A stretch of DNA of 64,000 nt, taken from NCBI GenBank assembly GCA_019055375.1, contig JAHQIW010004693.1, positions 1 to 64,000 of the forward strand, written 5' to 3'. The stretch comes from Parelaphostrongylus tenuis. Lineage: Eukaryota > Nematoda > Chromadorea > Rhabditida > Metastrongylidae. Shown here piece after piece: positions 13,937 to 25,989 of this stretch. A program made the position numbers and the translations under genes. Under the pieces are notes generated by a model, which saw only the letters and a program-made list of their open reading frames with translations, ran no database searches and had not been told where the DNA came from. How positions within the stretch are numbered: position 1 is the first letter of the stretch; every line of letters starts with the position of its first letter.

Positions 13937-14352
13937 CTATACTGTCATAGCCGTGAGTGATTTCATGCCCGATAACGGAGCCAATGGCCCCATAATTAAC
14001 AGGGAAAGGAGCTTCCGGTACGAACAACGGGAATTGCAGAATCCCGGCAGGAAAAACTTAAGAAACGTCTGGTTATAAACTCATTCAAATCGGAGTATTT
14101 TCCAAAAACTGATATCTCCAATAGTATCTGTAATTTATTTAAAAGTTCTTCCATCTTCACATCAGACTGAATGTTTTTTTTTTTGGTATATAAGAGAAAT
14201 TCTTTAGACTTGCACTTTACCCAATAATTGATTTTCAAAGAATGTACTGACTTATTTCGTTTCTACTAAAGTGATGAAGAGTGCCTGCAGTAACTATATC
14301 CGAATCCCATTCGTCTTTAGAAGGAGGGTTGTGGATTCGATTTAAGATGCGC
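13937..14352 (-). CDS. Gene A exons 14-15: HEITH zinc-binding exon
   Basis: Exon 14 (14352-14252) reads [20 protein letters not shown] and RNEI. Exon 15 (14056-13937) reads [22 protein letters not shown] and [11 protein letters not shown], with HEITH at 13967-13953. The V-N-A-x-Y substrate motif is V-T-A-G-T, further from consensus than gene B. Confidence 0.9.
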
Positions 14353-14514
14353 CTGAAAATCCGTTTTTGTCTGTTTTTATTGACTCCTTCCCCCGAAAAA
14401 ACATCATGAAATAACTTATTGATGTATTTGCAGAGCTTCTCAGCACAAACGAGAAAACTAGAATCATCATATCATCTATCTTATATATCACATTTCAAGC
14501 GAAATCTATCGAAT

Positions 14515-14790
14515 GAATAACTTCGATCTCGTGCTCCTGGCTCACCAAGTCAATCACTCTTCCGGAGTCGGTAAATTAGTATCACATTAGTTTTAGAATG
14601 TCTCGGAGGATAACGAACGCCGAGTCAACAAAGCAGGTGGGTGCCGTGAGTCATTGTAATGGGCAGATATGCATTCAATCTCCAAAGACAAAGTCAAAAA
14701 TTGAAGACAAATACATGAATCATCCCTCAGGAATTGATCGACCCCAAAAAATTTGTCGTTTATCCTTTAATTTCAAACGCTGGCAAGTGG
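14515..14790 (+). repeat. SINE family 3, gene A intron 13
   Basis: Body GGCTCACCAAGTCAATCACT, TCGGAGGATAACGAACGCCG, GAGTCATTGTAATGGGCA and tail GGAATTGATCGACCCC match family 3. The head is degraded. Opposite to the direction of gene A. Confidence 0.6.
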
Positions 14791-14968
14791 CGGATACTAT
14801 ATCTAAGCTCTGCTCATAGCTTACTTCTACAGTTCTCTTGGTCCTCCAAATCATTTCATGGCACAAAAACTCTGAGTTCACTTAAGTGTGACCTAACGGT
14901 GCGCCTTGAAACACTAAGATGAACTGTCAAACTATTCTCTAATAAATTTTTTTTGCTGAACACATCAC

Positions 14969-15261
14969 CTTACTGCCAATTTCTCTAGCTGCAAGACGTT
15001 ATCGAAGTAGCGATCAGCTTTGATCTGCACTCCTTTATAGAGATTCAGCACAGTAACTTCATCTTCCAACATTTTAGGAAATCTGTAAATCAGTAAGAGC
15101 TCATTTCAAAGATATCCTATCTTCACTTTGCTTACCCAGTTTTTAAAGCCCATATTTTTCAGTTTTTTCAGCGCTGTTTTTTTAACCTCAGCGTCCATCC
15201 AATCTGTCTCCAGAATAATCCGCTCCATTGATTGCTTCAGATCTCCTATCATTTCTTCGGC
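14969..15261 (-). pseudogene. Gene A exons 12-13 with +1 frameshift at the exon 12 end
   Basis: Exon 12 (15261-15136) encodes AEEMIGDLKQSMERIILETD and the W-M-D helix. It is 126 bp against 125 bp in gene B, owing to an extra A in the coding A-run before its donor, which breaks the phase into exon 13. Exon 13 (15082-14969, 114 bp) itself is open: FPKMLEDEVTVLNLYKG. Confidence 0.82.
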
Positions 15262-15401
15262 CTAAAAATCGCCGCAGCTAACAGGTACTAAGAACATTTA
15301 TCCAAACATTTTCTGCTTATAATTCTTTCCATTTTAATCAACCCTATATTATATTTTTGTTTTACCTTCTTTCTTTATGGAATTGAATTCATTTTGAATT
15401 T

Positions 15402-15719
15402 ATGTCAGTATTCAATTTTATTGCGCACTTAGGTGCATCTCTGACGATTCACTTTAGAGCTTCTAATGTAATTACGGAGACTAAATTTACAAGCGAAGCG
15501 CGAAGTATTGAAAGGGAGTGGAGTATATTTTTGTTTCTTTCAAAGTTGCACACTACCTTTGAATTGAGCGATGATACGAAGTGCGATAAATTAACCTTAA
15601 TTCTGTCCTCAACTGAAAAGAAAACTGCTTGCATAAACAAAAGAAAGTGGCTCGACGAGATTACCGATCGTTTGATTAATGCAGCGTTGCCATGGTGGAA
15701 TCTAAATGGTAACGATTAA
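15402..15719 (+). repeat. Antisense peptide-like module, gene A intron 11
   Basis: A 105-codon frame, antisense to gene A, contains TKCDKLTLILSSTEKKTACI and NAALPWWNLNGND, matching the gene B module. The first third has no counterpart that I can see. Function unknown. Confidence 0.5.
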
Positions 15720-15779
15720 GAAATTTCTATGTTGAATAAAGAAATGAAATGCTAAGCATTTAATTGTCCGTGCACTATT

Positions 15780-15990
15780 CATTCACCTTCAAGATGTTTG
15801 TAAAGGTGACTGAATGCATATGTGACCTAAATAGTGACTTACTCGAATTTAATGATGTATCACGTCGATATCTCCCTAACAGTACCAATGCGTAGACTCC
15901 GAAAGGTTGCAGGATTTGTTTCCCAGCAAACACGGGATCCAACGCAATGACACTGTGTGCGTTGTCAGGCACCATTGTACTACACGAGCA
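15780..15990 (-). repeat. Intron 11 SINE, gene A copy
   Basis: Minus strand GTAGTACAATGGTGCCTGAC head, CAACCTTTCGGAGTCTACGC and CGACGTGATACATCATTAA; colinear with the two other copies. Confidence 0.65.
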
Positions 15991-16697
15991 TTTCTCGGAC
16001 GAAAACTAACGGAACTCAATGAGTTGAGGGAAAAAGTCCTGAGAAAATGCTTGAAAACATCTATTTACGCACCGATTACACTCGAAGAAAGACAAAAGTA
16101 ATAGTCAAAGTACTCCCATTCAACTTCATGCACTTCCTGCCACTTCTCCGGCAAATGGCCCCAAGCCGGATTGATGTGTTCACTTGCCACCTTTGCATAT
16201 GAACCCAACAGCCATTAGTGCATCATCAACAATCTAACTTGCTCGCTTGTTGACTCGCACTTGAAATAAGTACATAATTATATACTAATCAACGCGGGAG
16301 AAGGTGGGCTTTCAAATGAGCCCAAAAACACAAAAAAATGGCCATCAACCAAAAAAGTTACAAGCATTTTCTCAAAACCTTTTCCTCAACCATATTAGAA
16401 GTAGAATCAGATCGTGGTTTCTAAGCCTGCACTATAGTGCCTAAACGAGCTGCTAGCAAGGGAATCCAGAGGATCTATCTGCGTAGGAGAATTCTAATTC
16501 ATATTTACCCATGAATGCGTGAGAACTTCTTGTTGCCGAATATGACATTTTCCCAAAATATTGATATTCTTAAAGATCAATGCAATTTCACATCAAAAGA
16601 AGATGAAATACGATAAGTCAAAAACTGCACAAGCTCACAACATGATCAAAACTTGATCTTGATAATGCCAATTGAAATGAATATGAATGAACTTTAC

Positions 16698-16815
16698 CTT
16701 ACTGGTGTTACCAAATGCACTTTCAAGAAACTCTTGAAAAGGACGACGATACCGCACGGATAAATATTGATGATACGCCAATACCAATTTCCACATCAAG
16801 TAACTTCTGATGGAG
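16698..16815 (-). CDS. Gene A exon 11
   Basis: Reads SSIRSYLMWKLVLAYHQYL and on to FGNTSK at a phase-0 donor; 118 bp as in gene B. SYLMWK replaces NYLMWR. Confidence 0.86.
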
Positions 16816-17341
16816 CTATATGAGGCAAAGCATGAATCGTAGTTATAATTTGACAATATTGATGACGGACCACTATTAGGTGATTCACCTTGAGAGCAAC
16901 ACTAAAACTTCCTATAGACTCACTTTTTGTTCCTCGTGGTTGTCGCCGTTATGAGAAGCGATGTGGGTAATGAAAACCTACAGGCAAGGATTTTCGCTAG
17001 CGTATACAGGAGCCCTAACTACTGCGTTTCCGATAATCGCAACATTAATCAACGGCCCTTGCGGTGCAGACAGGATTTCCACCATCCAACATTGTTCATT
17101 TTTAGATAGAAGCGATTTTTAATATCGATTTACTTTTGTTCTCATCTTTGTATAGAAATCCGAATTACTCAACTAGTGTGCTTCTGCTAGTGAACAATCG
17201 CCTTTTGGGACTCCGAGAATCACTTCAGCTAAGATGAGGCTGTAGATCGCAGGGTGAGAAAGGGGTGATGCAAGCAAAAATTCTTCATGCTGATTGATTA
17301 ATAAATGAATGGAAAACTTGATACAAGTGGAATCAATTCAC

Positions 17342-17476
17342 CTAAGTGACTTTGATTTTGTCAGCGCCGATAAGCCATCAATATAGCCGACATCCTTTAC
17401 ATTCACCATCATGTCGTCGTTAAAAAACACCAAGACTGGAACGAAGTTCTTCGTTGAAAAGTAGTTCCCATCGTAT
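17342..17476 (-). pseudogene. Gene A exon 10 with +1 frameshift
   Basis: Opens [17 protein letters not shown], then hits a TAA because of one extra base in a run of six (plus strand A at 17422-17427). It is 135 bp against 134 bp in gene B. Downstream, the other frame resumes the conserved DVGYIDGL segment. Confidence 0.82.
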
Positions 17477-17755
17477 CTGAATAAGAATTTTCATCTGCTA
17501 ATATAAAAATTTCAAGAATTTACAGTGTGATAAGGATTAAATATGGATTCTCTTATGCAAAGGATTACTATAAAGAAAGAGTACTATCTGACGAGAATCT
17601 TGGATACAGTTAGAGGCTCACGAAAGCAAAGGCCGTGTTGAGCAAGAGTTAAATGGGCTGAGCGACGAAAAGAGACGAATAGAAAACTAGATAGATAAAT
17701 AAATAATGTGCCGTAAAAACAAAAGAAATAAGAACCATAATGAAATTTCACGAAC

Positions 17756-18827
17756 CTCAGGATAGCGCGCACGGAATTCTCTGTATGTTATCGCATTGCT
17801 CAAGGAAGAAACATTACCGGTTGAGCCCAAATAGGAAATCTGAAACAGGTAATCGAACGCTGATCTCCCAAAAATTTACGCTGGGCTCTTTTACATGGAA
17901 ATCGCAACAAAGTTCCCTAGGGTGCCAGGTTATCGAACGAATTTCTCGGTCCACTATCCACACTGAAACAATAAAGACAAATCTCTTAAGTTTAAATAAG
18001 TTTGAGAAAAGTCGATGAGTTATATAAGTTGAGTGTTTGCTGAAAGATATAAAAATTAACCGAAAACCGAATAATGATGCAAATGTTTCATCGAAATTTT
18101 TGAAGCTACCATTCCAATTATAGGTTAAAAATGGACAATACGTTCATTTTCTATTCTTCGATCCACGTCCAGGATATCGCTGATGTGGTATTCGATCGCA
18201 TCACTGTCGTCCAAATCAGCGCCTACGAAACATTTCTACAAACAACATCGCCACAAAATGTCACTTTACCGGAAGTGACGTTCATTCTCGAATGCTCGAA
18301 TTCAAGTGATTATTTCACGAAGGTGGGGCCGGGAATTTGTATTTTCATTTACGACTCAGAGTAAGTGCAAATTTGTTGTGCATCGCATAAACTGTGAATT
18401 TTTCAAGATCAAATGATACGAGTAGATGTAAATCACATATTGAGAATATGAGTGAGGAGAAAGATTTCTACGTCCCCCAGAATTTCACCACCTACTTTTG
18501 CCTTTAATCTACTAATGACCAATCTTTAGCTCATTCATTTCCAACCAACAGATAGCTTGCCTAACCGAGAAGTTGCAAGAGGCTTTTCATGAAGATTTTG
18601 TAGTAGGTAAGCATTGTGTTTATCGACGACGCACTCCGATAATCCTTCCTTCTCAGCAAAAGCTCTGGCGGGGAGAACTAAACTATGTTCATCACTATAG
18701 TCGTTTAGGAGAAGTCAACAGCTTACGTTTAAGAAACTCACCATAAGAACTCGAGCGCTACTATTTTTAGAACTTCCGCCAACGGCAACACCGATCAGGC
18801 CATCAACTCCGATAGCGGTTAGCTGTC
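17756..18827 (-). CDS. Gene A exons 6-9
   Basis: Exons 18827-18742, 18677-18566, 18222-18142 and 17839-17756 encode [49 protein letters not shown] and SSLSNAITYREFRARYPE. Each has a counterpart in gene B. The phase mismatch between exons 8 and 9 recurs here, so it is inherited and not a fresh lesion. Confidence 0.8.
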
Positions 18828-19612
18828 CTGAATGAACAGATGCTTAACATTCCATCGTCTAATTGTGAAGACTTCAGTGTTGATAATCTGAGCAATAGCA
18901 TTATACGAAAACAGTTGTTCCAAACGATTCAACTTTACAAGAATAGAAATGTTGCACGTCTCATTGTTCATTGCCAATAAGGAAAAAGGAAGGATATTCT
19001 GGAAAACTCTCTCAAAACAAAGACCAGTTGATTTTGACACTAATATATCCATGTCATGTGTTTTGACGTACCCTAAAAATATTGGAAACTCTCGGAAAGC
19101 CAGATTTGATGCCATGAGCTATGATTGTTCACAACATTGCGGAAAAGATATTCCATCTATCGGAATATAATATCTTGCTGGTGTGCTTATCTGAGTAAAA
19201 ATGTGAGTTTGGATTATATTGGACCAATTTTGAGGAAAATAGTAGATAAAAGAGTAGTCGCAAGCCAACATAATGCACAAGTGCTTTTTCAACCCATAGA
19301 ACAAGCAAGTTTAATTATTCCGTAAGTTTCCAAGTATTTTCATGGAGATATTTAGTGGTGAGATACGAAGCTGTTAAAGCTGATAAAAAGCAATAACCAA
19401 TTAAGCACTAAGAGAAGTATAAGGCCAGTAGAGACTCAGATCTTGAGTTTTCTACTCCAACCAACGAAGAATAAATTTTGAAGAATGTCTAGATACAGGA
19501 AAAAATAGGCGAAGATCTAAGAAATACGCACAGATAATGAACCGTTTTGTCTGAAGTAATATATAAATCGGCTTTTCTCAAAAATTTTTACCATGTTACT
19601 CAAAACACTTAC

Positions 19613-19715
19613 CAGAAGTACTCTCCCAGTGATAATGGGTAGGGTCGAACTGGGCACTGGTGAGCAGTTCCCAACCACCCAACTGAGAAATCAGCATGAA
19701 TAAAGGTTGAGCACC
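19613..19715 (-). CDS. Gene A exon 5: LGGW motif
   Basis: Reads [18 protein letters not shown] and then SAQFDPTHYHWEST; nearly identical to gene B exon 5 and also 103 bp. The acceptor is TTTTTAAG. Confidence 0.87.
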
Positions 19716-19779
19716 CTTAAAAAGTAGTAATTCACAGAAACAATTATAATTGATTCTAATGAGTAGATAGCATGCTAAT

Positions 19780-19881
19780 ATATCTTGTGACATATAATAT
19801 ATGATAGTGATATAGTATAATATATAATATATGTGATAAATGATAATATATGATAACACATCTTAATGATATCTCATCATA

Positions 19882-19916
<35 letters not shown>

Positions 19917-19990
19917 GATATCTTATCTCTGCCTTATCTTATGATATCATTTTGATATATGATATTATATCTTGCGGTTGTTGGCTAAGA
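19780..19990. repeat. AT-rich simple repeat in gene A intron 4
   Basis: Runs of TATAATATATGATA units around an uninterrupted TA dinucleotide tract at about 19887-19912. It follows the exon 5 side by about 70 bp. A typical microsatellite expansion. Confidence 0.85.
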
Positions 19991-19999
19991 TATGTTTAA

Positions 20000-21949
20000 C
20001 ATGGAAAAATTATGAAAACGCTCTGAAAACCAGCCATCGTAAGTCAAAGAGATCCACACTCTTGACAGCCTAGGTGACCTCAATTAACTCCGCTGCTGGA
20101 TCTCACCTTCTTTGTCTCTGTCAGTAATTTGTTTTGAATATGGTAATGCTGGAATGATAATTTTGAGATTCATAAACTGTTCTATTTGACTTGAGTGACA
20201 ACTTTGTCTTTCCACTCAAAATCCACAGTCCATCCGACCTTTCGTCACTACCTCATCTCATCACAGGTCCGCTTTCTTTCCAAAGTACATTATCGTGAAT
20301 TTGAGACATATATCAAACAGCTTTCGTACGGTGCAAAGTACGTAATCTAGCTTAGAGCTTCATATTTCAGTTATGTCTTCGACAACATCGTCCAGTTATT
20401 CAGCGAATAACAAGGATAAAAAAGAAAACCCTCGACGGTGAGCAATTTGCGGAGCATTCGTCAAACATTCGACCTTATTTAATGCTGCTAATTTGTGAAG
20501 CACATGCTACCTATAACTTGAACCCACCGATGTACGAAGTCAATGTTCCCATCATCTTAGACAAGGCTTATACTTTTTAGATCCTTTCTGCTTCATCGGC
20601 AGCCTTGGAAAAATGTAATGTTGTAGGGAAAGAGCGGCCTCCCATAAATCATATGAACAATAACCGTACATGTTCTGAAATCGCAATCTCATCATCTTCT
20701 GCAATGAGATAATAAGCGATTTAGGCCATATGTATGCCACCAATCCGTTTTCTTCCTCTGTACATATTTATATCCAGGTGCTAAGAGAGCAATGTAAGGA
20801 CTGCGTTGCTGTGATGGAGGTGCAACAGTTGCTAGTTTTCTGCACAACACGTGCTCCACTTCCCGCGAAATGTCTCTGTGGAAAAAGTATTAACTGATTC
20901 AAAAATCAAATATCCAACGAGATCTCATTGCCCATTCTTCATTAGCATTATGGCACAATCAAGTGAGATACTTATCGCACCTTGCCCTAAGAATTTCTCT
21001 AGACCTTTTGCATGGGAGGTCTTGTAGCGTTGGCCGGTGTTCATTCCTTTGAACATTTGGGCTGTATATTTGGAATGTTCTCCCATATTTCCTCGTAAAA
21101 CCTGGTAGCAAAACATTGTAACTCAAAGAGTCCATGACATTTCAGACCGAGTCTCAGAGCTTTTATTGATGCTCCTTTGGCCAATCTCGACATACCAATT
21201 TATGCGCTTCTACGAAAACTCTTTGTCGCTGTCTTAAATTATCGACCATTCCAAAAGTAACCATTACGGACTGTTGCAGACGCATATGTGCATAAGAACT
21301 ATGGCACCTTGCCTCTTCCCTTTCTCTAGAATTACGAAAAGTATGGGCGTAAGCTAGCCCGTGAGTGAGCATTCTCAGTGCGGTTGTCTTACATATGGAT
21401 GCCATTCTGATGCTACTATAGGTTTAAAACATTTTCCATGACGTAATGTACATTCAACAAATTGCACCATTTCCCGCATTCGGTTCAGTTCGTCGCATTT
21501 ATCGGTGGCAAAGTTTTTCAGACTGACCTAAGTAAAGTTCTTGGTGTTGATCAAGAATTCCCGATCATCCTAATCAAAACGGTTGAATGCTGTCCAGATT
21601 CGTTTTTTTTCGTGATACTTGTGACTTAATATACAAAAACACTTCTACTTCCTCACCTCAAGACTTTGATTTCAGATTTTACAAGAGGTCTGGTTCCAAC
21701 TTCTCATGTTGGAGAATGAGTCTCAGTTAGCATTTGTCACATTGAACCACTGCATGGCGCTCATTAAACGCCAACAGCGCCATTGTGCTACTTGCACTCA
21801 CATTTACATCACATGTAGAAAAATCTTTACTTTTGTAGCGGCACTGTTGAATTCCATCGCCGACTAAGCTTATTCACCAGATTAGCAGATGCCGTAATGT
21901 AAAATTAGCAAATAAGAGGACAAAGTTCTGGCGTAATTGATTCTTGACG
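20000..21949. other. Gene A intron 4, unassigned stretch
   Basis: About 1.9 kb with interrupted minus-strand frames, the longest 80 codons at 21405-21163 (VMVTFGMVDNLRQRQR region). I find no known domain, and gene B intron 4 has no clear match. It may be a decayed mobile element. Confidence 0.4.
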
Positions 21950-22195
21950 GTTATATCTTGGGTTGAATATTCGAAAGCCAGGGTTTAAGGTGATTCATTG
22001 CATAGTTAGCTCATAAAATGACTTCCCCTTGATTTTCACTTTATCAAGAGTCAATGCAACTGCCTTCAGAGACTGACCTCATATCAGTTACCATGAGATG
22101 ACCCAGTTGAAATAAAATGGCGCAGTGAGCTCGGACGCTGTAGCGAACTAAAGATCACGTGTTTTGCTAGAGCATGGCTAACACTGCACCACATG
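21950..22195 (-). repeat. SINE family 3 relative, gene A intron 4
   Basis: Minus strand GTGGTGCAGTGTTAGCCATG, then CACGTGATCTTTAGTTCGC, CCCAGTT-GTCATCTCATGG and GAATCACCTTAAACCC follow the gene B copy block by block. Confidence 0.65.
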
Positions 22196-22289
22196 CTCTT
22201 ATCGGTGAAATGGGCCACTCAAAGGTGTAAATCAAAATCTGCATTCCAGCTTTCCGCAAATCAAAATGCTAGTAACCTTATTTTCGTAC

Positions 22290-22387
22290 CAGAACATTTT
22301 GCGCGTCTTCATTCATGCATGAGTCATAGAAGGCCTGTGCCAAGCGCATCGACTTCGTCCTGTTTCCACGAGATTTCTCGAGTATAT
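22290..22387 (-). CDS. Gene A exon 4
   Basis: Reads DILEKSRGNRTKSM and RLAQAFYDSCMNEDAQ, colinear with gene B exon 4 and of identical length. The intron before it (22388-26871) holds the maT/Tc element, the mariner piece and an RTE tail. Confidence 0.86.
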
Positions 22388-23276
22388 CTGAAAACTGATG
22401 GTTATTGAGAGTATAACAATGTAATGAAGCATCGTTACTGAAGGAGCGCACAGTCCTTGGTTCAGATCCGCTTTCAATTATGTCCTCTGTTTCTAAGCAT
22501 TCTACAACATATTCGTCTACGGTGGTTTACATCTGTTCCGTTGCTGGGACGCTATTGGAATTTATTAAACAGATAAAGCAGGTGTTCATTATGAGCCGGC
22601 GTGGCGGCAGCACGTTTCCGCGGTATAGAAGAAGGCGAATTCCACTTCCACCTAACGTCTAATATTATACATACCATTCAACACTTTTGGATGAACGGAT
22701 TTATGCTGAAACAGGCCAAAACGTTGAATGTTTTACACATTTTTGGACAAAGATTTCTGTGTAGCAGAATGGATATAATATTTAATATAAGAGTGAAAAA
22801 GGTCGTCCATAGTCGCCCTTCAGAAAAAGTATGACTGATGACTGAAAAGATCTTCGTAGCTATTATCCCATTTACTTCTTGGGTTTGTGGTGATTGAATG
22901 AAGCACAATCATTCAACAAACAGATTATCGAAAGGGATTTAGGTACATGGACAACGCTCTGACGGTGTCGAGTGTCATAGAAGTCTGATGGGCATCAGTT
23001 GCTCTGAAATTTATTGACTATGAAAACATTTGATAGCTTCGAAACAAACTCAATTTTTTTTTTATGTTCATTGATCGAGGATTGTATCTTTCCCACTAAG
23101 AATTCTGTCAGACTGTTATTGGAGTTAAACCACGAAAATTCAGCTCTCCATTGCCTGATTTTCACACCATCAGACAAAAGTGGTTCAACGAGGCGACGTT
23201 GTCACCAATGCTGTTTACTTCCTAAATGCATTGTTTAATGAAGTCACACTAGGGACAAGAAATGCAAACGTATTGT

Positions 23277-23680
23277 TATTAGGTTGTAAAGAAAGCTTTG
23301 GGCACTTTTGAAAAATTGAAGGTTTGCTACATTCGTGCGGCGAAAAATGCCAAAGTCGGATGTAGCGCGATCTGAACTGTAGGAGTTGTGCGAGAAAACC
23401 TTGGCTCCGTACAATTCATCAAACTTATTTTTGGTCTTTTTGGTAGCGTGCAGTGTGGCATAGTCTTGCTGTATCAAAACGTGCTTTCGGTAGATCAAAT
23501 TCGGATACTTCTCCTTCAGCTTGCCAAAGATTCGGCCTAGCTGCTGACGACAGAGCTCGAAGTTGGTGGCATTCAAGGGGAAATTCCACACAAGAAGCTG
23601 TAATTATTCTCGTGATATGCATGGGAGTTATCTCAAGCGTATTGAAGTGCCCCAGAACTTTCTTTGCAAAGTAGCAAAAG
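23277..23680 (-). mobile_element. Mariner-like transposase fragment (C-terminal part and 3' end)
   Basis: The minus strand reads ELCRQQLGRIFGKLKEKYPN, RKHVLIQQDYATLHATKK and SYSSDRATSDFGIFRR, the region carrying the last catalytic acidic residues of mariner transposases (here D-Y-A-T-L-H and S-D-x-x-x-S-D-F). The end at 23277-23295 (TTAGGTTGTAAAGAAAG) looks like a mariner terminal repeat. The 5' half is missing. Confidence 0.78.
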
Positions 23681-25082
23681 CTTCGTAATAAATCCAGGGC
23701 ATCAAATTCTCAAGCCGTTGTGGAAGATGTGCTGATCCGCACAAATCAAATCATGAAGACAGACCGCCCTAGTATCCGAGTAAGTATAATATACAGGGTG
23801 CGTGAAAAGTTTTGCCAGCTTTGTATTCCGTTTCTTTTATCAATTTTTGATAGATCATTTTCCTTATTTTTTAAATTTTTCAAATCATTTTTATGCTCAT
23901 AATCTTACTGGATTTTTTGTTCAATTCTGGTCCAAATCTGTTCAGTTTATTGTCTATTCTTAAATGGGTTGCAGTTATAGATTGTAGAAATCAAAGTAGC
24001 GCAGCATCTGAGTTGCTCAGGGAGGGAATGATAATAGCCGACATTGTTAATCGGCTTAATCAAACCAGCAAGTGTCTACAGGGCCGTGAAATTTTTGAAA
24101 GAATAGACGGGATTGGGTATCGTCCTTAAAACGGTCGTCCAACCACCTAGTCCACTCCAAATGATTTGGAAGATCCATCCATTACCAAGTTTGGCGAAAC
24201 AGGGAGCGTTCGATACGCGAAATGGCTCGGATAGCTCGAGATCAGCAAGTGGAGCATCCGAAACAATGTCAGAAATGAGCTGACTCAGTTACAAGATTGC
24301 TCATGTTCACTTTCTGAGCACAAAGATATAGGGTAGTAACTTTCAAAAGCTCACAGAATGACGCGTCTGATCGGTGTTGCTTGTTTGTCAAAGGTGCTTT
24401 TCATGGTTGAGAAGAAATTCGCCGTCAAACCACTTCACAGTCGCCATGACCGGCTTAACTTCATAAGAAAGTTCGGTACAAGCCCGCAGTAGCATTAACA
24501 CGAATCGCGCTATTTTCCGGCTTCTGTGATGATCTGGGCCGGCATTACGCCACCGGATAGACGCCGCTGATCTCCATCAATGGAAACGCCAAAATCAACG
24601 CTACCATCTATCAGCAGCAAGTTTTTGAGCATACTGGAGCCAAGGAGCACTCAGCACTTTGGCGCCGTCGGATTTGCTCTTCAACAGGACTGGGCTCTTG
24701 CCATTCGGTCCGTTCAACGACTACAATCTCTGAAGTGCAGTTTTCAGATTTTTAGAGCAAGAACATGCGACCATCAAACTCGCGGATCTCAAGCAAATGG
24801 ATTACTCCGTGTGCCCCTTACTAGAGCAAAAAGTCTCGGTTACCCCCTGCGTAGACGCGCTCAAAACAGCTCTGGGACGATGTTATAGTGAACACTGTGC
24901 AAGCATCGTTGGAACATTTTTCAAGCGATTTCGTAGATGTATATAAGGTAAAGGAGGCAGTTTTTGAGATTTTATAAACTTTTCTGTTCACTGTTATAAT
25001 TGTTGCTCTAATAAACTTCGATCTCAGATATCATCTTATTTGATAGCCAATTGCGGTGCTGTGATGTTACAATAAGCCGAAT

Positions 25083-25181
25083 GATGTAGAGTGGTGTGCA
25101 AAAACGTTTGCGTCAGCTGGGACCTGAACCCACATCTCACTGTTTCCGGGAGAGCGTGGTGAACCTTTGCACTACCGACGC
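25083..25181 (-). repeat. SINE family 1, tRNA-headed copy
   Basis: The minus strand has a 72-nt tRNA-like head (25181-25110): acceptor GCGTCGG pairs with CTGACGC, and the B box is GGTTCAGGTCC. A conserved tail with GTTTTTGCACACCACTC follows. Inserted in the maT element. Confidence 0.75.
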
Positions 25182-25353
25182 TCGTTGCGCACACCGCTCT
25201 TCCTACACTACAATGCGTTATCTGTCAACAGCCAACTGCCTATGGTCTGGCATGGGCAGTCATTTGTCGACAGAACCCAACTATGCTGACAGATAATGGG
25301 TTTTAATAATCAGTCAGAAATCATTTTGTTTGACCGCCTATGTGCGAAGCGAG

Positions 25354-25445
25354 CGTCGGTGGTGCGGCGGTTCAGCACGTGCTCTCGGAAAGAGTGAAAT
25401 CTGAATTCGACTTCCAGCTGACGCAAACGTTTATGCACGCCACTT
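25354..25445 (+). repeat. SINE family 1, second copy in the same element
   Basis: tRNA-like head 25354-25424 starting GCGTCGGTGGTGCGGCGG and ending GCTGACGC, then the family tail CAAACGTTTATGCACGCCAC. Opposite orientation to the copy 170 bp away. The B box is degraded (AATTCGACTT). Confidence 0.7.
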
Positions 25446-25989
25446 ACAAACTTCATTTTTTCAGATGAATGAATATATCTGTTCATACAGCATTTTCTTA
25501 GTTTTGAAATATCTGAAAAAAATTGACAGACATTTCTATGCACCCTCTATATGAAGATCTCAAAGGCGACATGTAAGGAAAAGTTATTATACCTCAGAGG
25601 CCTTTTTTGTGATGAGCTGTTCCATGGTCGGTAGTGATAATAATAACTAAATACTAGTAATGCAATGCAATAAAACAGTATTGCAATGCAGTACAGTAGC
25701 GCAGTAATATCATAAAGTGCTAACGTTTCAACGAGTCTCGCCTTCTTCAGAGCCTTTTAGACATTTTAGATCTTTCAATTGGTCATAGAAGAGCAGCCTC
25801 TCAGAATCAATGCATGAATAGGACTGCCACATAAATACCATTATCACCTACCTCGAATCAGCTATTAGGAGAAAAAGCCGCTGATTTATTCTGATTATCC
25901 CGAGTTCAGTATATATTACAGACCCTAAGAGGTATTACATGAGAAAATTAACATTATAATGAAGAGTATTAATGCCGGATAGGATAATG

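Larger units (their letters stand above)
23788..25553 (+). mobile_element. maT/Tc1-mariner superfamily DNA transposon, decayed, with nested SINEs
   Basis: The left end is TA-CAGGGTGCGTGAAAAG and the right end GCACCCTCTATA, imperfect inverted ends at a TA target. Inside, the plus strand shows ASELLREGMIIADIVNRLNQ (helix-turn-helix), then SVMIWAGITPPD and a QMDYSVCPLLEQKV tail in shifting frames, as in Tc/mariner-like transposases. Two SINE copies are inserted in opposite orientation near its right end. It lies in intron 3 of gene A. Confidence 0.75.

Noticed and set aside
13614..14078. 154-codon plus-strand frame, the longest in the window
   Set aside because: It is the antisense shadow of gene A exons 15-17, which carry HEITH and ENIADNGG on the minus strand.
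18131..18364. 77-codon plus-strand frame
   Set aside because: Antisense to gene A exon 8, whose minus-strand peptide matches gene B.
23014..23238. Frames on both strands at 22995-23238
   Set aside because: They overlap each other, have no domain and sit in intron 3 of gene A next to transposon debris.
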